Source: Polynucleobacter sp. JS-JIR-5-A7
Lineage (GTDB): Bacteria; Pseudomonadota; Gammaproteobacteria; Burkholderiales; Burkholderiaceae
Direction of reading: 5' to 3'
Assembly: GCF_018687935.1 (NCBI RefSeq)
Contig: NZ_CP061308.1
Span: forward strand, 1,668,048-1,732,047
DNA: 64,000 bases
A model generated the notes under the pieces. The model was not told the DNA's origin. It ran no database searches and was given only the letters and a program-made list of their open reading frames with translations. This document shows positions 43,064 to 51,607 of the stretch, piece by piece (within the stretch, counting starts at the first letter, position 1; every line of letters begins with the position of its first letter). Position numbers and translations under genes: made by a program.

Positions 43064-43098
43064 TTTGGAACAACCATCTAGCACTTCGTTGCTCCAAA
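43064..43098 (+). other. Conserved hairpin in the repeat arm, copy 3
   Basis: TTTGGAACAAC/GTTGCTCCAAA with one mismatch; equivalent to 24462-24496. The T-run after the stem is weaker here (GTGGTTTTG). Confidence 0.5.
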
Positions 43099-43123
43099 GT
43101 GGTTTTGACTTGTAGATGGTGGC

Positions 43124-43140
43124 CGTTACTTTAAGTAACG
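43124..43140. repeat. GTTAC palindrome, copy 3
   Basis: CGTTACTT-T-AAGTAACG, identical in core to copy 1, ending the repeat unit about 200 bp from the tRNA fragment. Confidence 0.85.
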
Positions 43141-43205
43141 CTTAAGAGGTTTGTGGCCCCGGCGCTGCACTAGGGCCTTGGATAACTAATCCTGCTCCGC
43201 CACTA

Positions 43206-43601
43206 TTACATCTTCACAATATGCCAAGCACCATTTAAGAAGCCATCGCCAGTTTTATCTCCAGGCTTAGTGTCTTTAACCCAGAAATACAAAGGCATAC
43301 CCTTAAATGCTAATTGCTTCTTGCCATCATCGCGAGTGATTACAGAATAGTTGCCAGAAACCACCGTATTACCATCCACTAATAATGGAGGCCAATTTGC
43401 AGCACATGGGCCATTACAAGCAGATTTTCCTGAGCCAGATACATCTTTGGCAAAGGTATACAGAGTCATATTATTGCTACCTACTAAAATCCCATCATTA
43501 ACCTTTGTATACGGAGCCATCGCCCCGCCACTCATCGAAGCACACGCGGCTAACGTAGCTGAAGCAATAAAGCCAATTAATATACTTTTAATACGATTCA
43601 T
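43206..43601 (-). CDS. Lipoprotein with Yx(FWY)xxD repeats (COG4315 type)
   Basis: A 131-aa protein. Lipobox LAAC near residue 20. Two repeats of the secreted-repeat motif: 'MTLYTFAKDVSGSGKSACNGPCAANWPPLL' and 'MPLYFWVKDTKPGDKTGDG', with the second followed by the 'WHIVK' ending. The conserved Cys pair (CNGPC) is typical. Function of the family is unknown; it is an envelope protein. Confidence 0.88.
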   Translation of the reverse strand: MNRIKSILIGFIASATLAACASMSGGAMAPYTKVNDGILVGSNNMTLYTFAKDVSGSGKSACNGPCAANWPPLLVDGNTVVSGNYSVITRDDGKKQLAFKGMPLYFWVKDTKPGDKTGDGFLNGAWHIVKM

Positions 43602-43691
43602 TTGGATCTCCCTTGAAGGTTACAAATCAACTCTACGCCTAATTTACGTTTATCGCATTACGTTTTTAGAAACGGGTGGGCTAATAATGAA

Positions 43692-43713
43692 AAAACCACC
43701 GTAAGGTGGTTTT
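43692..43713. terminator. Bidirectional terminator-like hairpin
   Basis: AAAACCACC-GTAA-GGTGGTTTT, 9-bp stem with A and T flanks, between the lipoprotein start and the zinc-ribbon stop. For minus-strand genes it would end transcription from the zinc-ribbon gene. Confidence 0.7.
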
Positions 43714-43806
43714 AATGTCTCCTCCAGCCAATAACAATCTAGGCATAGAATTAATGGCACAAATGTAACACCTATTAATAGGCTCTGTATTGTCATTTAC
43801 CCTTGA

Positions 43807-44115
43807 TTACCAGTATTTAAAGCGGGATCTCTCAACATCCACATCTGGACCTATAGCTCGCATCTTCATCTGACAATGTGGGCAAGTAAGCCCATCCCAC
43901 TCTGCCAAATGTTTACTAGAGAGGCAACTTGTACAAGCAGGTGAGGTACTAATTTCTGTGTTGATACTGCCTGGGTGGGCAATCGTATATACATCAATGA
44001 TTGAACAAGATTTACAGGCCATTACCACTTTAGATGATTGAATTCCGACCTCTCTACCTATGCCACTGATGCATTCAAAACTACAAGAGCGGCATGTAAA
44101 TTTATATCTAGCCAT
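43807..44115 (-). CDS. Small zinc-ribbon protein of unknown function
   Basis: A 102-aa protein with four CxxC knuckles: CRSC, CKSC, CTSC and CPHC, enough for two zinc ribbons. No signal peptide. The C-terminus 'KMRAIGPDVDVERSRFKYW' is charged. No specific family recognised; could be a nucleic-acid or protein-binding adaptor. Follows the small lipoprotein gene at 44128 by 12 bp. Confidence 0.7.
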   Translation of the reverse strand: MARYKFTCRSCSFECISGIGREVGIQSSKVVMACKSCSIIDVYTIAHPGSINTEISTSPACTSCLSSKHLAEWDGLTCPHCQMKMRAIGPDVDVERSRFKYW

Positions 44116-44127
44116 AAATCTATCGCA

Positions 44128-44649
44128 CTAATTCTTTTTAGATTGGAGTGCCAGTTTTTTCATATGAGCATCTTGAGTGAGTAGTTGCCTTTCTTGATTG
44201 GCTATACCAATGGTGATCTTTTTAGCAATAAGATCGGCATACACGCCATCAATCTTTTTAAAGAAATCCTCATAGACCGCTTTCTTTTCGGTGCTTAAAC
44301 CCTCCAAAGCAATTGGCCGACACGAATTAGCTTCAGCCAAATAATTCTTCAATGCCACAGCTTGCTGATCCGTCAATTTATCTGGCGAACTAAAGAGGGC
44401 TTTGGCATGAGGATTATTTCTGGTAACAGCGATGATTTGACTATCTACCAACAATGCATCAGCACTTTGATTGCTACGGATGATGCAATCATTCAGTCGT
44501 TTGGCTACAGCCCCTGAGTGATCAGGGGCCGGGGCTGTCATTGGCGACGGAACTTTAGCAACTTGCACTGGGTTATTGGGTGCAACGTTTGTCGCGCATC
44601 CACTTAGGAAAGCAATCCCCATCAAACTGAGTTTGAATATGTTTTTCAT
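44128..44649 (-). CDS. Hypothetical lipoprotein
   Basis: A 173-aa protein. Lipobox LSGC near residue 19, then a Pro-rich linker and a mostly helical domain (residues 45-170) with no recognised family. Contains one Cys outside the lipobox in 'DCIIRSNQSADALL' and another in 'NSCRPIALEG'. It follows the Pal gene by 17 bp and may be co-transcribed; envelope function inferred from location only. Confidence 0.65.
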   Translation of the reverse strand: MKNIFKLSLMGIAFLSGCATNVAPNNPVQVAKVPSPMTAPAPDHSGAVAKRLNDCIIRSNQSADALLVDSQIIAVTRNNPHAKALFSSPDKLTDQQAVALKNYLAEANSCRPIALEGLSTEKKAVYEDFFKKIDGVYADLIAKKITIGIANQERQLLTQDAHMKKLALQSKKN

Positions 44650-44666
44650 TAAATAGCCTTAGATGT

Positions 44667-45158
44667 TTAGCGATACACAAAATCAGCACGGCGGTTTTCT
44701 TTAAATGCCGCTTCTGTCTGAGCTGGGTCAGCTGGCTTTTCTTTTCCAAAACTCACCGCTTCCAACTGAGATTCGCTAACACCTTGAGCAACTAGAGCTT
44801 TCTTAACAGCTTCGGATCGCTTTTGACCTAAGGCTAGGTTGTACTCTGCAGTTCCACGATCGTCGGTATTGCCTTGAATGATCACGGAGGCTTTTTGCTT
44901 TTGAAACGATTTTAAGTAAGAGGCATGGGCAGAAATGGTTGAAACATATTTTGGATCTACGGTATAGCTATCAAACTCAAAATAGATTGAACGCTTGCCA
45001 TATACACTAGACTTGGGATCACTAATGGGATCGTAAGTCATTGAGCCGCCAGCATTAACCTCAGCCACACCATTAGCGTCATCTAACTTCACGCTACTAC
45101 ATGCGGATACAAACAAAACCAATAATGCCAATGGCAATACTTTTACAAATTTATACAT
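44667..45158 (-). CDS. Peptidoglycan-associated lipoprotein (Pal/OmpA family)
   Basis: About 163 aa from the ATG at 45158. Lipobox VSAC, short linker, then the OmpA-like domain: 'KRSIYFEFDSYTVDPKYVSTISAHASYLK', 'ASVIIQGNTDDRGTAEYNLALGQKRSEAVKKAL', 'GKEKPADPAQTEAAFKENRRADFVY'. The Asp and Arg that hold diaminopimelate (TDDRG, NRRADF) are present. TolB or YbgF genes are not adjacent, so this may be an additional Pal-like protein rather than the Tol-Pal member. Confidence 0.88.
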   Translation of the reverse strand: MYKFVKVLPLALLVLFVSACSSVKLDDANGVAEVNAGGSMTYDPISDPKSSVYGKRSIYFEFDSYTVDPKYVSTISAHASYLKSFQKQKASVIIQGNTDDRGTAEYNLALGQKRSEAVKKALVAQGVSESQLEAVSFGKEKPADPAQTEAAFKENRRADFVYR

Positions 45159-45241
45159 GATGATATTTCCCAAATATGGCTACACATCGGTCGCCAAAAA
45201 ACGAAGGGGTATGCCTATAGAGCACGTCCGGCCTAAGAAGA

Positions 45242-45595
45242 TTAGGCTATTACTTTGGGTGGTTTAAAGGCTGAGTCAGGAAAGTTTTGCGTAAACAAAA
45301 CTTCATTTGCAATAGAAAACATAGATACTGAAATCGGTGGAGAAAAAACAGTAATCCCAATTTCGGTAATATTTGCAGTTACATGGCTCATGAGGTACAT
45401 AGTGTGAACCGGCTCTTTGTCATTTGCTGATTCTGCAATGTTTTGTGCTTGCATCACTATTGAACCGTTGGCGTAACTATTAGCAAGCTCTGCCCGCTCA
45501 ATTGCGGCTTGAATAAAAATACTTCCAGCGGCCGCCTTAAATGCAATCAAGAAGAGGCATATCAATAGAGCGAGTGTTTTACTACGAAGCAACAT
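45242..45595 (-). CDS. Hypothetical exported protein
   Basis: A 117-aa protein with a Sec signal peptide (TLALLICLFLIAFKAAAG). The mature part, 'SIFIQAAIERAELANSYANGSIVMQAQNIAESAN', begins helical; no family recognised. Isolated between Pal and the VOC gene with gaps of 83 and 165 bp. Confidence 0.5.
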   Translation of the reverse strand: MLLRSKTLALLICLFLIAFKAAAGSIFIQAAIERAELANSYANGSIVMQAQNIAESANDKEPVHTMYLMSHVTANITEIGITVFSPPISVSMFSIANEVLFTQNFPDSAFKPPKVIA

Positions 45596-45760
45596 GAGTC
45601 AAATTCTATACTTAATTAGTGATTTTGTCGTTTAAAACACCACTACATCGGCTTGCTTAGCGTCCTAAGCATCAGATTAAGAGTATGACCATGGGAAGTA
45701 AAGATTGTTTCAGATAGGAGTAAAGGGTAATTTAGCACCTAATGGCAGTTATTAATGAAT

Positions 45761-46159
45761 TCACAGGTACTCAGCCACTTCTACTAAATTACCATCCGGG
45801 TCGCGCAAATAAACCGATCGGATTGGCCCCAACGCACCTCTTCTGGGAACTGGGCCTACGTCAGCAGTTACCCCAATATTTTTAAGGTGGAAAATGAAAT
45901 CATCTAATGGCCCCGTAGCTATAAGACAAAAATCGCCCGAACCTATCATCGGAACCCTTGCCTTAGTTGGCGTTTCAGTTGCTTTATCTTGCAGATTAAT
46001 TTTGAGCTCACCAAATCGCAATGCATATCGTGGCTGCCCTTCTGGCCCCTTAAAAAACTCTCTCTCAAAGCCCAGCACCTTCTCATACCATTGTGTTGTG
46101 AGCTCTATATCTGTAACAGTTAAAACAATATGATCAATACGATCAATGATTTTAATCAC
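45761..46159 (-). CDS. VOC family protein (glyoxalase/bleomycin-resistance fold)
   Basis: About 132 aa from a GTG at 46159 with GGGAA in front (TTG 46162 is also possible). Paired beta-alpha-beta-beta-beta modules: 'DHIVLTVTDIELTTQWYEKVLGFE' with metal His, 'RYALRFGELKINLQ', 'IRSVYLRDPDGNLVEVAEY' with metal Glu. It resembles the virulence-protein-type and ring-cleavage-like VOC members; substrate unknown. Confidence 0.85.
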   Translation of the reverse strand: MIKIIDRIDHIVLTVTDIELTTQWYEKVLGFEREFFKGPEGQPRYALRFGELKINLQDKATETPTKARVPMIGSGDFCLIATGPLDDFIFHLKNIGVTADVGPVPRRGALGPIRSVYLRDPDGNLVEVAEYL

Positions 46160-46170
46160 CAAATTTCCCT

Positions 46171-46199
46171 TAAAAATATGCCGCTAAAGTCAGCGGCAT
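46171..46199 (-). terminator. Rho-independent terminator of the TTT receptor gene
   Basis: ATGCCGCT/AGCGGCAT 8-bp stem with a 6-nt loop; on the minus strand followed by ATTTTTA. Lies 30 bp after the stop at 46230 and just before the VOC gene. Confidence 0.8.
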
Positions 46200-46229
46200 T
46201 TAAACTTCACTTGTAAGATTTTATATAAG

Positions 46230-47234
46230 TTACTTTGCCAAGAATCCTGCTTCAGCCATTAACTGCTTATGCAAAGCTTCATTCAATGTGAGCCAGTTTC
46301 TGAACTCTTTACCAGTCATGAATGTCTGATTGAATGCGCCATCAGCCATAAACTTTTTCCACTCTGGTGTAGCGCGAACTTTCTTGAATAAGTCGATATA
46401 GAAATCAACCTGTTCTTGAGTTACGCCAGGAGCCATGAAAATACCGCGCAACATGACGTAGTCAGTAGATACTCCAGCCTCTTTACAGGTTGGTACGTCA
46501 TACCAAGACTGAGTATCAGTAACCTTCTCTTTGTATGGCATACGTGTGTCATCAAATACGCACAATGCACGTAATTTATTTGCACGCCATTGAGCCACTG
46601 CTTCAATTGGATTATTCACAGAAGAATCAATGTGATTACCAACGAGCTGAACAGCAACGTCGCCACCCCCTTTAAATGGGATGTAAGTGAACTTCGCGCC
46701 CGTAGCCTTCTCTAGGGCTACTGTAATGATCTGATCTTCTTGCTTAGATCCGGTACCACCCATTTTGAACTTGCCAGGACCAGCTGCTTTAGCTGCATCG
46801 ATGTATTCCTTGGCTGTCTTGTAAGGCTTTTCAGCGTTATCCCACAACACAAATTGGTCCAATGCCAACATGGCTACTGGAGTAATGTCCTGCCAGTTAA
46901 ATGGAACGCCTGTTGCTAATGGAGTAGTAAATAAGTTCGAGAGAGTGATGATGATCTTATTAGGATCACCTTTAGCTTCTTTCATTGCCAAGAAGCCTTC
47001 AGCGCCAGCGCCAGCGCCCTTATTCACAGGAATAATGGCCTGCTTCATAAGGTTATTTTTAGTGACAATGCCTTGGATCATCCGCGCCATTTGATCAGCG
47101 CCACCACCAGGGCCGGCAGGAATAATGAATTCAACGGGTTTATTTGGTTCCCATGCTGCAAACGCAGTTGAAGTACCAGTGAAGCCGAGGGCTAATGCGG
47201 TAGAAATCAAAGCACCTTTTAACAAGTATTTCAC
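46230..47234 (-). CDS. Tripartite tricarboxylate transporter (TctC-like) substrate-binding protein
   Basis: A 334-aa protein. Signal peptide ends near AFAAWEPNKP. It belongs to a subgroup distinct from the other receptors here: 'VEFIIPAGPGGGADQMARMIQG', 'NKGAGAGAEGFLAMKEAKGDPNKIIITL' and 'FIPFKGGGDVAVQLVG'-type motifs. Divergent from a tandem pair of receptors at 47416 with a palindrome in between. Confidence 0.9.
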   Translation of the reverse strand: MKYLLKGALISTALALGFTGTSTAFAAWEPNKPVEFIIPAGPGGGADQMARMIQGIVTKNNLMKQAIIPVNKGAGAGAEGFLAMKEAKGDPNKIIITLSNLFTTPLATGVPFNWQDITPVAMLALDQFVLWDNAEKPYKTAKEYIDAAKAAGPGKFKMGGTGSKQEDQIITVALEKATGAKFTYIPFKGGGDVAVQLVGNHIDSSVNNPIEAVAQWRANKLRALCVFDDTRMPYKEKVTDTQSWYDVPTCKEAGVSTDYVMLRGIFMAPGVTQEQVDFYIDLFKKVRATPEWKKFMADGAFNQTFMTGKEFRNWLTLNEALHKQLMAEAGFLAK

Positions 47235-47326
47235 GTTAAATCTCCTATGATTAGTGGCTAGCTGAAAATCTAGTTTGGAATGCCAACTATTGATTCTTAT
47301 CTTTAAGATCGATAAATGACTCGGTA

Positions 47327-47348
47327 TTTACCCTTAACATAGGGTAAA
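47327..47348. promoter_or_regulatory. Inverted repeat TTTACCCT-N6-AGGGTAAA
   Basis: A perfect 8-6-8 palindrome midway between two divergent receptor genes (starts 47234 and 47416). Good operator candidate controlling both directions; the regulator is not adjacent. Confidence 0.5.
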
Positions 47349-47415
47349 CCTGCAGGCATTAACACAAAAAGCAAAAGATCATCTGAGAATCATAACTATT
47401 TCAATAGAACGAGAC

Positions 47416-48405
47416 ATGAAAAAACATACATTAATTCAAAGTGGTATCTCATTGATAGCGCTATTTTCGATGGCATTTAGCACCGCGTCCCAGGCTCAAT
47501 CAAATTACCCTACAAAACCAATATCACTCATTGTTCCTTTCGCGGCTGGAGGCCCAACTGATGCGGTAGCAAGGCTGCTCGCAGTCCCCATGGGTAAGGC
47601 ACTTGGTCAAACTGTGGTTGTTGAAAACGTGGTTGGAGCCGGTGGAACAATCGCCGCAACCAAGGTGGCAAGATCAACACCAGATGGCTACACCCTATTT
47701 CTGCATCACATGGGAATGGCAACTGCCCCTGCACTCTATGATTCGTTACCTTACGATCCAATGAAGGATTTTGACTATGTTGGACAAGTCGTTGATGTTC
47801 CGATGCTCATGCTAGGTCGCAAAGATTTCCCTCCAAAGAACTTTAAAGAGCTTGAGGCATATATCAAAGCAAATAAAGAAAAAGTGACTATGGCTAATGC
47901 TGGGCCCGGAGCTGTTTCGCAACTTTGTGGATTAATTTTTATGAGCCGCGAAGGCGTCAAGTTAACAACTATTCCATATAAAGGTACTGGACCAGCCCTT
48001 ACTGATTTGATGGGTGGTCAAGTTGATCTACTGTGTGACCAAACAACTCAAACTATCCCATACGTAAAAGATGGGCGAGTACAGGTTTATGGGGTTACAA
48101 CACCAAAGAGATTAGCGGCCTTACCAAACGTCCCAACACTTGATGAGCAAGGATTAAAGGGTTTTGATGTAAAGGTATGGCATGGGCTTTACCTTGCTAA
48201 AGGCACCCCAACCCCAATATTAGAAAAGATTAATGCAGCACTTAAAAAGGCGCTAAATGATCCAGACGTAAAGGCGCGCCTCAATGACTCGAATATTGAT
48301 ATTGTCGCGATGAATAAAGTAAGCCCCGAAGCATTGAAATCGCATCTAGAAGCGGAAATCAATAAGTGGGGCCCTATCATCCGTAAATCTAAAATCTCAG
48401 ACTAA
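47416..48405 (+). CDS. Tripartite tricarboxylate transporter (Bug/TctC family) substrate-binding protein
   Basis: A 329-aa protein. Signal peptide ends near SQAQSNYPTKP. Family motifs: 'ISLIVPFAAGGPTDAVARLLA', 'VENVVGAGGTIAATKVARSTPDGYTLFLHHMG' and 'TIPYKGTGPALTDLMGGQVDLLCDQTTQ'. Fourteen bp before a second receptor gene; the two are paralogous in layout but distinct in sequence. Confidence 0.92.
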   Translation: MKKHTLIQSGISLIALFSMAFSTASQAQSNYPTKPISLIVPFAAGGPTDAVARLLAVPMGKALGQTVVVENVVGAGGTIAATKVARSTPDGYTLFLHHMGMATAPALYDSLPYDPMKDFDYVGQVVDVPMLMLGRKDFPPKNFKELEAYIKANKEKVTMANAGPGAVSQLCGLIFMSREGVKLTTIPYKGTGPALTDLMGGQVDLLCDQTTQTIPYVKDGRVQVYGVTTPKRLAALPNVPTLDEQGLKGFDVKVWHGLYLAKGTPTPILEKINAALKKALNDPDVKARLNDSNIDIVAMNKVSPEALKSHLEAEINKWGPIIRKSKISD

Positions 48406-48419
48406 TACAGGACCTATCA

Positions 48420-49424
48420 ATGAAAAACTACACAAATCAAAAGAAGCGAGTTCTTTTAAAGGTATGTTTATTTGCTGGAAACATCCTTTTACTCGGATCA
48501 ATGCCATCAATGGTCCTGGCTCAAGAATGGCCGAATAAAAATATTACTTTTATCAACCCTTTTCCTGCTGGCGGCGGGACAGACGCCTTTGCAAGGCCTC
48601 TTGCTGCGCAGCTCACAGAGCAATTAGGCAAGCAAGTCATTATCGATAATCGAGGCGGTGCTGGTGGTACTGTTGGGGCCTCAGTAGCTGCAAAAGCAGC
48701 TCCAGATGGTTATACCTGGTTCATTGGCGCCTCACACCACACTATTGCGCCTTCAATGTATAAAAATCTTGATTACGATATTGAGAAGAGCTTTATCCCA
48801 GTGGCGATGTTGGCAAACGTTCCTCAGGTATTGGTGGTTAACCCACAACGTGTGAGTGCTCGCAATGCTAAAGAATTCATTGAACTCATGAAGAAAAATC
48901 CTGGCAAATATAACTTTGCTAGTGCTGGAAGCGGTACTGTCCACCATTTGGCTGGTGAACTCTTCAAGATTCAAACGGGTACCTTCATTACTCACATCCC
49001 CTATCGTGGCGCTGGTCCCGCAATGAATGATTTGCTTGCAGGCCAGATTGACTTAGAGTTTGATGGTTTAGCGACATCAGCACCACAAATCAACGCTGGG
49101 AAATTAGTAGCAATCGCTGTTGCCTCAACTAAGCGATCCTCTGCAATTCCAAATGTGCAAACATTCCAAGAGGCTGGCTTGCCTGATTACGTCGTATCTA
49201 CTTGGTACTCCATGTTTGCACCGGCAGGCACTCCAAAGCCTATCGTAGACAAAATGATTGCCGAAGTCCAAAAGGCGCTTAACAATCCAAAGCTCAAATC
49301 AATTTGGGAGAAAAATGGTTCTGATACCCCGAACCTCTATGGTGAAGCTTTTGGTAAGCAGGTAAGTGCTGACGTTGTTCGGTGGACTTCGGTAGTTAAG
49401 AAATCCGGCGCTCAGTTAGATTAA
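48420..49424 (+). CDS. Tripartite tricarboxylate transporter (Bug/TctC family) substrate-binding protein
   Basis: A 334-aa protein. Signal peptide ends at MVLAQEWPNK. Motifs 'ITFINPFPAGGGTDAFARPLA', 'VIIDNRGGAGGTVGASVAAKAAPDGYTWF' and 'HIPYRGAGPAMNDLLAGQIDLEFD'. AGGA precedes the ATG. Second of a tandem receptor pair, followed 29 bp later by the broken TAXI gene. Confidence 0.92.
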   Translation: MKNYTNQKKRVLLKVCLFAGNILLLGSMPSMVLAQEWPNKNITFINPFPAGGGTDAFARPLAAQLTEQLGKQVIIDNRGGAGGTVGASVAAKAAPDGYTWFIGASHHTIAPSMYKNLDYDIEKSFIPVAMLANVPQVLVVNPQRVSARNAKEFIELMKKNPGKYNFASAGSGTVHHLAGELFKIQTGTFITHIPYRGAGPAMNDLLAGQIDLEFDGLATSAPQINAGKLVAIAVASTKRSSAIPNVQTFQEAGLPDYVVSTWYSMFAPAGTPKPIVDKMIAEVQKALNNPKLKSIWEKNGSDTPNLYGEAFGKQVSADVVRWTSVVKKSGAQLD

Positions 49425-49453
49425 TGGCATTAAAAAACATTTGATTGCTAAAA

Positions 49454-50405
49454 ATGAAACTACTTAAAGTTATTGCACTATCACTCAGCTTTTTATGGGC
49501 GAGTGCACAAGCCCAGAATCTGTCGATCGCAACCGGTGGAACTGGTGGTGTTTACTATCCAATGGGTGGCGGTCTTGCTGCAGTTCTCTCAAGCAAAGTG
49601 GCCTGGAATGTCGGCTACCGCTGAAGTAACTGGCGGATCCATAGATAACTTAAAGCTAGTAGGTACTGGCAAGCCATACGTTGGTTTTTCGATGGCGGAC
49701 GCAGCAAAAGATGCTCAATCTGGCGCTGATAAGTTCAAAGATAAACCGGTTGATGTTCGCGCCCTACTTATCCTCTATCCAAATCTCATGCACGTTGCTA
49801 CAGTTGAATCTACTGGCATCAAAACAATGGCAGACCTAAAAGGTAAGCGCATCAGTACAGGCGCCCCTGGAAGTGCTACAGAAGTAATGGCGTTTCGTCT
49901 ACTTGAGGCAGCCGGTATAGATCCCAATAAAGATGTGAAGCGCGAGCGTTTAAGTGTTGCTGAATCTGTAAACGCTGTAAAAGACCGCAAGATTGATGCA
50001 TTTTTCTGGGTGGGTGGCTTACCTACTGCAGCAGTAACGGATTTAGCAAACAGCCCAGGCATGAAAATTGTTATGGTTGATACTTCCGCTGAAGTACCGT
50101 CCATGAACAAAAAGTACGGTAACTTGTATTTCCCATCTGTCATTACCAAGCAAACCTATAGCGGCATGGCTAAAGACAACAATGTTGCTGCTGTTGCAAA
50201 CTTATTAGTGGTTAACGCTACTATGTCTGATGATGAGGCATACAAGATTGTGAAAGCAATCTTTGACAATCAACTGGAACTTGTTCGCTCTCATGCTGAA
50301 TATAGGAACGTGAAGTTAGATGCTCAAAAAGCCAATGCGACGCCAGTTGCATACCATCCAGGCGCCTTAAAGTACTTCAAGGAAAAAGGGATCAAAGTAA
50401 ATTGA
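49454..50405 (+). pseudogene. TAXI family TRAP receptor, disrupted by a 1-bp frameshift
   Basis: From ATG 49454 the first 49 codons give a signal peptide (MKLLKVIALSLSFLWASAQA) and the TAXI start 'NLSIATGGTGGVYYPMGGGLAAVLSSKV', then the frame ends in a premature stop. Removing one G of the GG at 49600-49601 joins it to a 267-codon frame: 'PGMSATAEVTGGSIDNLKLV', 'ALLILYPNLMHVATVESTGIKTMADLKGKRISTGAPGSATEVMAFRLLEAAGID', ending at 50405. Joined length of 316 aa is normal for TAXI receptors. It is either a recent pseudogene or a base-calling error. No TRAP membrane protein gene is near. Confidence 0.85.
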
Positions 50406-50479
50406 AAGATCGATCTCAGAGTAAGCTGGAATTTGTGCTGAAATTAATTTATATGCCTGGTATGAGCTAAGGAGAAATC

Positions 50480-51397
50480 ATGAATCGTCGGCTAATTCTC
50501 AAGGCTCTAGCTGCCTCAAGCGTAATTGGAGTGCCAAGTTTTTTGTTTGCACAAAATAGCAAATCAGCACAAATCACAATTATTTACGATGCGTTCGGAA
50601 AACCCTCCGATCTGGGTCGCGGCTGGGGTTATGCCGCATTAATTGAGTATGGTGGAAAACGAATACTTTTTGATACAGGCGGACAATATAAGGTCTTTGC
50701 AGACAACGTTAAAAAGCTAAAAATTAATCTTAAGAACTTAGACTTTGTTGTGCTCTCACACCGTCATGGTGACCATACCTCTGGCTTACAGTTTGTTTTA
50801 GAGCAAAACCCTAAAGTTCAGTTTTACGCCCCTACCGAGCCAGGTTCATTTGGCAATCCCATTAATGGGGCTAGCCCACTTGGTAAGCTTATCTCTAGAA
50901 AAGTTGATGATGTTCCGCATGATCTTCATTACTTTGATGGTAAGTATGAAGATAAGTACAAAGTTGACTCGGCTTGGCCGACAGCAAACATCACATTGAT
51001 TGATAAACCTACAGAAGTATTGCCTGGTTTTTATCTATTTAAAACCATATCTGAAAATAAAGGGACAATGGAATTAAATGAACTTTCGTTAGCCATTAAG
51101 ACTCCTAAAGGTCTCGCTGTTATCGTTGGCTGCTCTCACCCTGGCGTTGAAAAGATATTAGCCGCTGCTGCCGAAATTGATCCAAAAATTTACACCCTAG
51201 CTGGTGGACTACATCTTGTAGACGTAAGCGACCAACAAATCACTCAGATTGTTTCAAACTTCAAAAACAAATGGGCTATTGAAAGGGTTGCTGCTGGTCA
51301 CTGCTCTGGAGAATTTGCTCAGGCTGAATTTAGTCGTAGTTATGGGGATAAACATGATCATTCTGGCGTAGGAGAGATAATTCTTCTGCCTAAATGA
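50480..51397 (+). CDS. Exported MBL-fold metallohydrolase
   Basis: A 305-aa protein. N-terminus MNRRLILKALAASSVIGVPSF resembles a Tat or Sec signal. Metallo-beta-lactamase motif HRHGDH at about residue 94, later 'VGCSHPGVEKIL' and 'AAGHCSGE' providing further ligands. Resembles the MBL group annotated as 7,8-dihydropterin-6-yl-methyl-4-(beta-D-ribofuranosyl)aminobenzene 5'-phosphate synthase, a label that is mostly not experimentally based. Substrate unknown. A bidirectional terminator follows. Confidence 0.85.
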   Translation: MNRRLILKALAASSVIGVPSFLFAQNSKSAQITIIYDAFGKPSDLGRGWGYAALIEYGGKRILFDTGGQYKVFADNVKKLKINLKNLDFVVLSHRHGDHTSGLQFVLEQNPKVQFYAPTEPGSFGNPINGASPLGKLISRKVDDVPHDLHYFDGKYEDKYKVDSAWPTANITLIDKPTEVLPGFYLFKTISENKGTMELNELSLAIKTPKGLAVIVGCSHPGVEKILAAAAEIDPKIYTLAGGLHLVDVSDQQITQIVSNFKNKWAIERVAAGHCSGEFAQAEFSRSYGDKHDHSGVGEIILLPK

Positions 51398-51426
51398 TCA
51401 ATGAACCCGGCTTTTGTATTGGGCAT

Positions 51427-51458
51427 AAAAAAACCAACCTTTTCGGGTTGGTTTTTTT
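51427..51458. terminator. Strong bidirectional terminator
   Basis: AAAAAAACCAACC-TTTTCG-GGTTGGTTTTTTT, perfect stem with A/T tracts on both sides, 30 bp after the MBL gene. Confidence 0.9.
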
Positions 51459-51516
51459 ATTTTCAGTTAAACCACTAACAATACAAACCAGGATTAATTA
51501 AATATCTGTATGTTTG

Positions 51517-51550
51517 CATATATACGTATATGCGTATATGCGTATATATG
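51517..51550. repeat. 34-nt alternating pyrimidine-purine tract with tandem CGTATATG repeats
   Basis: CATATATACG and CGTATATATG form 10-bp palindromic arms, and the interior is tandem CGTATATG units. Every step alternates pyrimidine and purine. Lies in a convergent gap at the 3' border of the sulfur operon. Similar tracts are at 55248-55276 and 59565-59599. Confidence 0.8.
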
Positions 51551-51607
51551 TTTAATCGTATTTAATACAAAATTCCCATTAGCATATTGAAAATAGAGTA
51601 GTTGATC

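Larger units (their letters stand above)
42583..43205. other. 623-bp gene-free region with tRNA-like fragments and repeat unit
   Basis: No supported ORF. Contains an Arg-type tRNA-like 3' half on the plus strand (42688-42737), the 100-bp identical repeat with the CAU tRNA 3' half on the minus strand, the conserved arm with hairpin, and a GTTAC palindrome. The arm also has GTGTAAGCAAATGTGTAAGCAAAT, a short direct repeat of TGTGTAAGCAAA (42990-43015). Confidence 0.7.

Noticed and set aside
45231..45247. Hairpin GCCTAA/TTAGGC at the end of the exported-protein gene
   Set aside because: Six-base stem without a T-run on the minus strand; too weak to call a terminator.
51517..51550. CRISPR-like or microsatellite array
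   Set aside because: Only two to three 8-bp units without spacers; better described as an alternating purine-pyrimidine palindrome.
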